From positions 1 to 61,970 of the forward strand of contig JAIUOT010000039.1 in the NCBI GenBank assembly GCA_020161015.1: 61,970 nucleotides of DNA. The letters run 5' to 3'. Both the position numbers and the translations under genes were made by a program. Below the pieces are notes generated by a model that did no database searches, was not told the origin of the DNA, and saw only the letters and a program-made list of their open reading frames with translations. This stretch comes from Actinomycetota bacterium (GTDB taxonomy: Bacteria > Actinomycetota > Actinomycetes > Propionibacteriales > Propionibacteriaceae). Of this stretch, positions 56,190 through 61,970 are shown in pieces. Numbering within the stretch: position 1 is the stretch's first letter; each line of letters starts with the position of its first letter.

Positions 56190-56993
56190 CTAGCCGCCCA
56201 TCTCCACGACGTCCTTGGGATCGGGCGCCTTGATGCTCACCGGCTCGTTGAAGTGGCCCATGACACCGTTCACGGTCATCGGCAGGTCCTCGCCGTCGGC
56301 GTCGGCCTTCACGTCCATGGAGACCTTGCGCATCAGGTTGGCGTCGTCGAGCCAGACGTCGTAGTCGAACGTGTCGCCGGAGATCTTCGCGTCCGACCCG
56401 GTCATCTCCGACAGCCCCGCGGCGTCGACGGTGATCCGGTAGTGGTGCACGGCCACGCCGTCGAGCGTCTCGTCACCGACGAGGTCGATCTTCTTCATGG
56501 CGCCCTTGGCCTTCTCCATGCCGGCGGTGAGGTCCGCGGAGTCGGTGGCGCTCTCGTACTGCGCCATCTGGTCCTTGGGAACCTTCATCCACTGCTTGCC
56601 GGTGGCCGCCATCTTCAGGTACATCGCCCCGTCGACCTTCAGCGTCTTCATCTGCATGCCCGCGAAGTCCATGTCCATCGACATGTTGATGTTGGCCGGG
56701 TCGCTCTGGTCGACCACCCCCTTCATCACGATCTTGGCCGGCTGGCCCGCCATCACGGTCTCCATCGACATGTCCAGGGTGTACGTCTTCACGCCCTTCT
56801 GTGCCGCGACCACCTTGGCCATGAAGTCGTCGATGTCGCTGCCGGCGGGTGCGGCCGCAGACGTCGCGGGTGCGTCAGAGGCGGGCGGCACGCTGGCCGG
56901 GGCCGTCTGCGCGGGCACCGGAGCAGCGGTCGCGCATCCGGCGAGCAGGGTCATCCCGGCGGCGAACGCGACCAGGATGCGATTGCGGATCAT
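56190..56993 (-). CDS. LppX/LprG-family lipoprotein
   Basis: 267 residues. The signal peptide ends in MTLLAGC (lipobox), then an Ala/Pro/Ser-rich linker, then an LppX_LprAFG-type domain rich in Met and beta strands (KTYTLDMSMETVMAGQPAKIVMKGVVDQSD, MYLKMAATGKQWMKV, DYDVWLDDANLMRKVSMDV). Mycobacterial relatives carry lipids to the outer envelope; here cargo is unknown. ATG 56993 has GGAAGGAAGAG directly upstream. Confidence 0.85.
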   Translation of the reverse strand: MIRNRILVAFAAGMTLLAGCATAAPVPAQTAPASVPPASDAPATSAAAPAGSDIDDFMAKVVAAQKGVKTYTLDMSMETVMAGQPAKIVMKGVVDQSDPANINMSMDMDFAGMQMKTLKVDGAMYLKMAATGKQWMKVPKDQMAQYESATDSADLTAGMEKAKGAMKKIDLVGDETLDGVAVHHYRITVDAAGLSEMTGSDAKISGDTFDYDVWLDDANLMRKVSMDVKADADGEDLPMTVNGVMGHFNEPVSIKAPDPKDVVEMGG

Positions 56994-57180
56994 CTCTTCC
57001 TTCCCCCTTAACAAGGTTTGGTCCACTCTCTAGCACGTGCACAGGCGGCTCGCAGGAAGCTCCCCAGATCGTGATGATGTCGTTGCCCGCCGGTGAGGAT
57101 CGTCAGGCAAGACGGCGAATGGCGTTGGGGGGCCCGGGTAAGACTGGGAGCCTGAGTGCCCCCACCACCACGGAGGATGC

Positions 57181-57672
57181 ATGACCCTGGAGCCGATCAC
57201 CGTGCGCCTGTGCACCGAAGCGGACCTGCCGGCCCTCCACGCGCTGGAGGCCCACCCGTCCGCCCACATCGCGCAACGCCACGCCGAGCGGCAGGCCAGC
57301 GGCGACTACTACTACGCGATCGCCCTGCGCGGCGACACGCCCCTGGGCACCAGCGTGCTGGACTGCCGTCCCGACGGACCGCTGTGCCCGGAGCTGAAGA
57401 ACCTCTGGGTCTACCCGGAGCACCGTCGCCAGGGCGCGGCGCGGGCGCTGACCACCTTCCTCGAGCAGCTGGCCGCCTCCCTCGGCTTCGTCGAGGTGTT
57501 CCTCCGGGTCAACCCCGACAACGAGGCGGCCATCCCGATGTACATCGGCCTCGACTACACCCCCACCGGCGACCACGCCCTGACCACCTACGAGGCGGTG
57601 GACGCCGGGGGCGCGGTCTACACCACCGAGCAGACCGACGCGATCTACCGCAAGTCGCTGATGACGCGGTGA
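57181..57672 (+). CDS. GNAT-family N-acetyltransferase
   Basis: 163 residues: LKNLWVYPEHRRQGAARALTTFLEQ is the acetyl-CoA site, FLRVNPDNEAAIPMYIGLDYTP the C-terminal GNAT motif. Substrate unknown. GGAGG lies six bases before the ATG, and a TAAGACT promoter box about 40 bp upstream gives it a normal leader. Confidence 0.85.
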   Translation: MTLEPITVRLCTEADLPALHALEAHPSAHIAQRHAERQASGDYYYAIALRGDTPLGTSVLDCRPDGPLCPELKNLWVYPEHRRQGAARALTTFLEQLAASLGFVEVFLRVNPDNEAAIPMYIGLDYTPTGDHALTTYEAVDAGGAVYTTEQTDAIYRKSLMTR

Positions 57673-57676
57673 TCCC

Positions 57677-57692
57677 GGGCGCGCCGGCGCCC
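57677..57692. terminator. short hairpin between convergent genes
   Basis: GGGCGC and GCGCCC pair around GCCG exactly between the GNAT stop and the stop of the minus-strand gene; probably a shared terminator. Confidence 0.45.
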
Positions 57693-58132
57693 TAGCAGGG
57701 TTCGGTGATGCCGAGCGCGTGCAACCGCTCGTGGTGGCCGCCGAAGCTCACGTCCACCGTCACCCCGTCCGGCTCCGCGTGGAAGTCGTCGAGGTGGACG
57801 GGCCCCAGGTGCACCCCTGCGGCCAGCCGTCCGAGGTCGCCGGCACGACGCCCGCGGACGAGCACCACCGTCCCGTCGGCGAATTGCAGCCCGCCGACGC
57901 AGCGCACCTCGCCGGAGCGGAAGGCGCGTACCGGCACCTGGCGCCGGATGAGGCGGGCGAGGTTGGCCGAGAGCACGGCGGGAGAACTCGCCCCGTACTC
58001 GGCGGCCACCCGGGCACCGATCGCGGAGAGCTCCTCCACGTCCTCCTCGGCAAGGCTGAGGCCGGCGGAGGGAACCCTCGCCGGTACGACCAGCTCCGTC
58101 ACCCAGCGACGAATCGGACCGAGCCCGAACAT
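57692..58132 (-). CDS. protein of unknown function
   Basis: 146 residues, soluble. Features: VTELVVPARVPSAGLSLAEEDVEELSAIGARVAAEYGASS, a strand-rich middle (FRSGEVRCVGGLQFADGTVVLVRGRRAGDL) and HLDDFHAEPDGVTVDVSFGGHHERLHALGI. Family not recognised. ATG 58132 is preceded by CACAAT six bases upstream and also by GGGGA, so leaderless or leadered initiation are both possible. A 75-nt longer frame exists but looks non-coding. Confidence 0.6.
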   Translation of the reverse strand: MFGLGPIRRWVTELVVPARVPSAGLSLAEEDVEELSAIGARVAAEYGASSPAVLSANLARLIRRQVPVRAFRSGEVRCVGGLQFADGTVVLVRGRRAGDLGRLAAGVHLGPVHLDDFHAEPDGVTVDVSFGGHHERLHALGITEPC

Positions 58133-58170
58133 TCCCCAATTGTGCCCGCACGGGGGCGACGCGGGAAGCC

Positions 58171-59106
58171 TCAGCGGCGCGGATCCACCCCGAGGAGGCG
58201 GTGGCACTCCTGGACATCCTCGGCCATCTTGTCGATGAGCTCGTCGATGTCGGTGAAGCGCACCTGGCCGCGGATGCGGGCGGTGAACTCCACCGAGATC
58301 GGCGCGTCGTAGAGCTCGAGGTCGTCCCGGTCCAGGACGTAGGACTCCACGCGCCGGGAGAGACCGTCGAAGGTCGGGTTCGTCCCCACGGAGATCGCCG
58401 CCGGCCAGCGCGGCGCCGGCTCGCCGGAGGGCAGTGCCTCGCCGTGGGCGTCCAGGCCGTCGCGCCGGGTCACCCAGCCGGCGTAGACGCCGTCGGCAGG
58501 GCAGGCCAGCTTGTCGGGGACGGGCAGGTTGGCTGTCGGGTAGCCCAGCGTGCGACCCCGCCGGTCCCCGTGGGTCACCACCCCGCGGAAGCAGAACGGA
58601 CGGCCCAGGTGCTCCGCGGCGTGGGCCACGTCGCCGGTGGCGAGTGCCTCACGGATGCGGGTGGAACAGGTCTCCTCGTCGCCGAAGCGCACCAGCGCCA
58701 GGCCCTCGACCTCGAACCGGCCGGCGGCGAGCTCGCGCAGGGTGCCGACGTTGCCGGCCGCGCGGTGCCCGAACCGGAAGTTCTCCCCCACCACGACCAC
58801 GGCCGGGTCGAGTGGGAGCAGCACGCGCTCGACGAAGTCGGACGGCGACCAGGTGGCGAACTCCGGGGTGAAGTCGATCACCTCGACCCGGTCGGCACCG
58901 GCGGCGGTCAGCAGTTCGATCCTCGCCTCGAGGGAGGTGAGCAGCATCGGGCCGACCTCCGGACGCAGCACGGAGACGGGATGGGGCCAGAAGGTCACCA
59001 CGATCAGCGGCAGCCCCGGCTGCCTGCGCTTCGCTTCTGCCAGCACCTCACGATGCCCGGGATGAACGCCATCGAAGTTGCCGATGACGACGGTTGCTGA
59101 GCTCAC
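58171..59106 (-). CDS. ribF: bifunctional riboflavin kinase/FAD synthetase
   Basis: 311 residues. The FAD synthetase domain has VVIGNFDGVHPGHREVL and STRIREALATGDV; the riboflavin kinase domain has GDRRGRTLGYPTANL and AAISVGTNPTF. Makes FMN and FAD. GTG 59106 is preferred over 59112 because GGAAGG lies five bases before it and overlaps the earlier codon. Downstream of truB in the infB-rbfA-truB-ribF order. Confidence 0.95.
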   Translation of the reverse strand: MSSATVVIGNFDGVHPGHREVLAEAKRRQPGLPLIVVTFWPHPVSVLRPEVGPMLLTSLEARIELLTAAGADRVEVIDFTPEFATWSPSDFVERVLLPLDPAVVVVGENFRFGHRAAGNVGTLRELAAGRFEVEGLALVRFGDEETCSTRIREALATGDVAHAAEHLGRPFCFRGVVTHGDRRGRTLGYPTANLPVPDKLACPADGVYAGWVTRRDGLDAHGEALPSGEPAPRWPAAISVGTNPTFDGLSRRVESYVLDRDDLELYDAPISVEFTARIRGQVRFTDIDELIDKMAEDVQECHRLLGVDPRR

Positions 59107-59147
59107 TTCCACCTTCCGCGCTGGTCAGGTCGCACCGAACAAGAACC

Positions 59148-60083
59148 CTAGCAACTCGCCGGGGCCAGGACCGCGACGGGGTGGGCACGACCGTCCTCCC
59201 CGGGGCGGTACAGCGCGAGCAGGCTGTCGCCGGCCACCAGGGCGGTCGGGTCGGCGGGGACGGCGAGGGCGAGGCTGCGGCCGTAGCCGATCTCGCGGGC
59301 CACCTCTGCGTCCACCTCGATCGTCGGGAACGCGCGACGGGCCACGTCGGCCGGCGTGAGCAGGACGGGGACGGAGTCGCCCGCGAGCCCCTCGGCGTCC
59401 AGTCCCACGAGGTCGAGCCCGAACGCGCCGATGCGGGTCCGGCGCAGCGCGGTCAGGTGGCCGCCGCACCCCAGGGCCGCGCCGAGGTCGCGGGCCAGTG
59501 CCCGGATGTAGGTTCCCGACGAGCAGTCGACGACCACGTCCACGTCGAGGACGGGCGTCGTCGCGTCGTCCGCGGCAACACCGGGGCGCACCCCGAGCAC
59601 GTCGAACCGGTCGACGACGACCCTCCGGGCGGCCAGCTGGACGTCCTCGCCGGCCCGGACCATCGCGTACGCGCGCCGCCCGGCCACCTTGATCGCGGAG
59701 ACCGCTGAGGGGACCTGGCTGATCGGGCCGACGAACGCGCCCACGGCGTCGCGGACCATCGACTCGTCCACTCCGGCGGCGCCGATGGCCGCGGTCACCT
59801 CGCCCTCGGCGTCGTCGGTGACGGTCGCCTGGCCGAACCGGATCGTCGCGGTGTAGGTCTTGTCGTGCCCGGCGAGGTGGCCGAGCAGCCGGGTGGCGCG
59901 GTCGGCCCCGACGAGCAGGACACCGGTGGCCATCGGGTCGAGCGTGCCGGCGTGGCCGACCTTCTTCGTCCCCAGCAGGCGGCGGACGCGCGCGACGACC
60001 TGGTGGGACGTCCAGCCCTGGGGCTTGTCGACCACCAGCAGCCCGTCCCGCACCACGCGCTGTGGGTCGGCCGGCGTACTCAC
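59148..60083 (-). CDS. truB: tRNA pseudouridine-55 synthase
   Basis: 311 residues. Catalytic-aspartate motif VGHAGTLDPMATGVLLVG after LLVVDKPQGWTSHQVV; YTATIRFG and CSSGTYIRALARDLG follow. Makes pseudouridine 55 in tRNA. GTG 60083 is the start nearest the conserved N-terminus, 22 bp after rbfA. Confidence 0.95.
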   Translation of the reverse strand: MSTPADPQRVVRDGLLVVDKPQGWTSHQVVARVRRLLGTKKVGHAGTLDPMATGVLLVGADRATRLLGHLAGHDKTYTATIRFGQATVTDDAEGEVTAAIGAAGVDESMVRDAVGAFVGPISQVPSAVSAIKVAGRRAYAMVRAGEDVQLAARRVVVDRFDVLGVRPGVAADDATTPVLDVDVVVDCSSGTYIRALARDLGAALGCGGHLTALRRTRIGAFGLDLVGLDAEGLAGDSVPVLLTPADVARRAFPTIEVDAEVAREIGYGRSLALAVPADPTALVAGDSLLALYRPGEDGRAHPVAVLAPASC

Positions 60084-60105
60084 CGCACGCAGGACGGCGA
60101 CGGGG

Positions 60106-60546
60106 TCACTCGGCGTCCTCGTCGTCGTCCTCGCCGGGCTTGCGGTAGGGATCGGGGTCACCGGCATAGCTGGCGCCGGCGGCCTGGGCCGCGACGGCGG
60201 CGTCCTGTGCCCGGGCACGCACGAGCACGTCCTCCAGGTGCGCGGCGTCCTCCTCGACGGCGTCCAGCACGAACTCGAGGGTGGGCGTGAACTTCAGCCC
60301 GAGCTGCTTGCCCACGGTCGAGCGCAGCAGTCCGGTGGCCGAGTGCAGGGCGATCGCGCTGGCGGTACGGTCGTCGGCACCGCCGAGGACCGTGTAGAAG
60401 ACGGTCGCCTCGCGGCCGTCCCCGGTGATGCGCACGTCCGTGATCGTCACGAACCCGAGCCGGGGATCCTTGATCCGGCGCTCGAGCATGCGGGCGATGA
60501 TCTCCTTGATCTGCTCGGAGATCTTCGCGTAACGCGGGCTGCTCAT
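60106..60546 (-). CDS. rbfA: ribosome-binding factor A
   Basis: 146 residues. KH-like RbfA fold ([71 protein letters not shown]) and an acidic C-terminal tail (GEDDDEDAE). Needed for 30S maturation at low temperature. Confidence 0.95.
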   Translation of the reverse strand: MSSPRYAKISEQIKEIIARMLERRIKDPRLGFVTITDVRITGDGREATVFYTVLGGADDRTASAIALHSATGLLRSTVGKQLGLKFTPTLEFVLDAVEEDAAHLEDVLVRARAQDAAVAAQAAGASYAGDPDPYRKPGEDDDEDAE

Positions 60547-60568
60547 GGTTGCTTCCTCTCGAAGAGCT

Positions 60569-60607
60569 CACCGGTGCGGGCCCGGTCCTGCCGGACCCGC
60601 ACCGGTG
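60569..60607. terminator. hairpin between infB and rbfA
   Basis: CACCGGTGCGGG (60569-60580) pairs perfectly with CCCGCACCGGTG (60596-60607). It stands 6 bp past the infB stop inside the infB-rbfA-truB unit, so it may terminate part of the transcripts or mark an RNA processing site. Confidence 0.6.
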
Positions 60608-60613
60608 CAGCGG

Positions 60614-61970
60614 TCAGTCCCGCGGCTTCTCCACCATCTCGAAGGTCTCGATGATGTCGCCGATCCGGATGTCGGAGAAGTTCGACAGCGTCATGCCGCA
60701 CTCGAAGCCCTCGCGGACCTCTGTGGCGTCGTCCTTCTCCCGACGCAGGGACGCGATGCTGGTCTCTGCGACCACGACCCCGTCCCGCAGCAGGCGCGCC
60801 TTGGCGTTGCGCCGGATGCTGCCGTCGATCACCATGCAGCCCGCGATCACGCCGAACTTGGAGGACCGGAAGATCTCCCGGATCTCCGCCTGGCCACGGA
60901 CCTTCTCCTCGAAGATCGGCTTCAGCATGCCCTTCAGGGCCGCCTCGACCTCGTCGATCGCCGCGTAGATCACCGAGTAGTACCGGATGTCGACACCCTC
61001 GGCGTCGGCCAGCTGCGTGGCCTTGCCCTGCGGACGGACGTTGAAGCCGATGATCACCGCGTCGGAGGCTGCAGCCAGCGACACGTTGGTCTCGGTGATC
61101 GCGCCGACGCCGCGGTCGAGGATCCGCAGGTCGACCTCGTCGCCCACGTCGATCTGCAGCAGCGCGTCCTCCAGGGCCTCCACGGCACCGGCCGAGTCGC
61201 CCTTGAGGATGAGCCGCAGCTCCTGGGTCTCGCCCTTCGCGAGCTGCTCGAACAGCTGGTCGAGCGTCTTGCGCCGGGTCGACTTGGCGAGCAGTGCCGC
61301 CCGCTGCCGGGCCTCCCGCTTCTCGGCGATCTGGCGGGCCATCCGGTCGTCCTCGACGACCAGGAAGTTGTCACCCGCCCCGGGCAGCGACGTGAGGCCG
61401 AGCACCTGCACCGGCATGGACGGCGGTGCCGCGTCCACGGTCTCGCCCTGGTCGTTGATCAGGGCACGGACACGACCGTAGGCCGAGCCGGCCACGATCG
61501 AGTCACCGGTGTGCAGCGTGCCGCGGTGCACCAGGACGGTGGCCACCGGGCCACGACCGCGGTCGAGGTGGGCCTCGATCGCGACGCCCTGGGCCGGCAT
61601 GTCCGGGTTCGCCCGCAGGTCCAGCGACGCGTCGGCGGTCAGGACGATCGCCTCCAGCAGCTCGTCCAGGCCCAGCCTGGCCGTGGCGGACACGTCGACG
61701 AACATCGTGTCGCCGCCGTACTCCTCCGGCACCAGGCCGTACTCGGTGAGCTGGCCGCGGACCTTGACCGGGTCGGCCGCCTCCTTGTCGATCTTGTTCA
61801 CCGCGACCACGATCGGCACGTCGGCCGCCTTGGCGTGGTTGAGCGCCTCGATCGTCTGCGGCATCACGCCGTCGTCCGCGGCCACCACGAGGACGGCGAT
61901 GTCGGTCGACTTCGCACCACGGGCACGCATGGCGGTGAACGCCTCGTGGCCCGGGGTGTCGATGAAGGTG
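60614..61970 (-). CDS. infB: translation initiation factor IF-2, C-terminal part (5' end beyond the window)
   Basis: About 452 residues visible; the gene continues past the right edge (first visible residues [19 protein letters not shown], the G3 switch region). NKID is the G4 motif ([13 protein letters not shown]), then domains II-IV ([72 protein letters not shown]). Brings initiator tRNA to the 30S subunit. The N-terminal region and P-loop are not in view. Confidence 0.97.
   Translation of the reverse strand, partial: TFIDTPGHEAFTAMRARGAKSTDIAVLVVAADDGVMPQTIEALNHAKAADVPIVVAVNKIDKEAADPVKVRGQLTEYGLVPEEYGGDTMFVDVSATARLGLDELLEAIVLTADASLDLRANPDMPAQGVAIEAHLDRGRGPVATVLVHRGTLHTGDSIVAGSAYGRVRALINDQGETVDAAPPSMPVQVLGLTSLPGAGDNFLVVEDDRMARQIAEKREARQRAALLAKSTRRKTLDQLFEQLAKGETQELRLILKGDSAGAVEALEDALLQIDVGDEVDLRILDRGVGAITETNVSLAAASDAVIIGFNVRPQGKATQLADAEGVDIRYYSVIYAAIDEVEAALKGMLKPIFEEKVRGQAEIREIFRSSKFGVIAGCMVIDGSIRRNAKARLLRDGVVVAETSIASLRREKDDATEVREGFECGMTLSNFSDIRIGDIIETFEMVEKPRD

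Overview
The window is gene-dense, very GC-rich bacterial chromosome. Its content points to an actinobacterium (Actinomycetota): DUF2469 between rnhB and yraN, a SepIVA-type protein beside coaD, an LmeA-like protein, LppX/LprG-type and DUF4349 lipoproteins, a sdhC-sdhA-sdhB operon, and many probably leaderless genes. The sdh operon type would suit the Propionibacteriaceae, but that family call is inference.

Layout. 1-2030: right end of a probable genomic island, with an AbiEi/AbiEii toxin-antitoxin pair and then a tRNA 3'-end fragment (1965-1987) and hairpin that look like an attachment-site scar. 2073-2939: alpha/beta hydrolase gene cut by one in-frame TAG. 3042-7709: carbon-fixation module, with a form II RuBisCO and SorC-type regulator on the minus strand diverging from a class I FBPase-like gene and a proteobacterial-type phosphoribulokinase. 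7720-9770: pseudouridine degradation pair (psuK-like, psuG) convergent to it. 9837-16201: accessory genes (APH-like kinase, APC permease, CPBP protease, TMEM175-like channel, DUF4349 lipoprotein, flavin disulfide reductase). 16186-27612: dprA, comM, yraN, DUF2469, rnhB, lepB, rplS, then sdhCAB, then trmD, rimM, KH protein, rpsP. 27907-46737: HtrA-like protease, amidohydrolase, ffh, GNAT, ftsY, smc, GtrA, mutM, rnc, rpmF, yceD, sepIVA-like, coaD, rsmD, recG, rpmB, rnj. 46819-61970: GNAT, LmeA-like, dapB, a lone AbiEi-like gene between two 70-bp palindromes, pnp, rpsO, pntAB, lipoprotein, GNAT, ribF, truB, rbfA and the 3' part of infB.

How the genes work together. Phosphoribulokinase makes ribulose-1,5-bisphosphate and the RuBisCO, which keeps every active-site residue, converts it with CO2 to 3-phosphoglycerate. 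The FBPase homologue in the same module has lost its metal-binding residues and is probably a pseudoenzyme. A matching 18-bp motif stands in front of each half of the divergent module, exactly 120 bp apart, and is a good candidate for the SorC regulator's operator. The adjoining psuK/psuG pair releases ribose-5-phosphate from pseudouridine, so the locus could feed nucleoside-derived pentose into RuBisCO. That metabolic link is inference.

The rest is mostly housekeeping: competence and recombination, SRP targeting, chromosome condensation, ribosome maturation, RNA decay, respiration and NADPH supply. Genes are tightly packed, often with 1-, 4- or 8-bp stop/start overlaps, and strong GC-rich hairpins mark operon ends.
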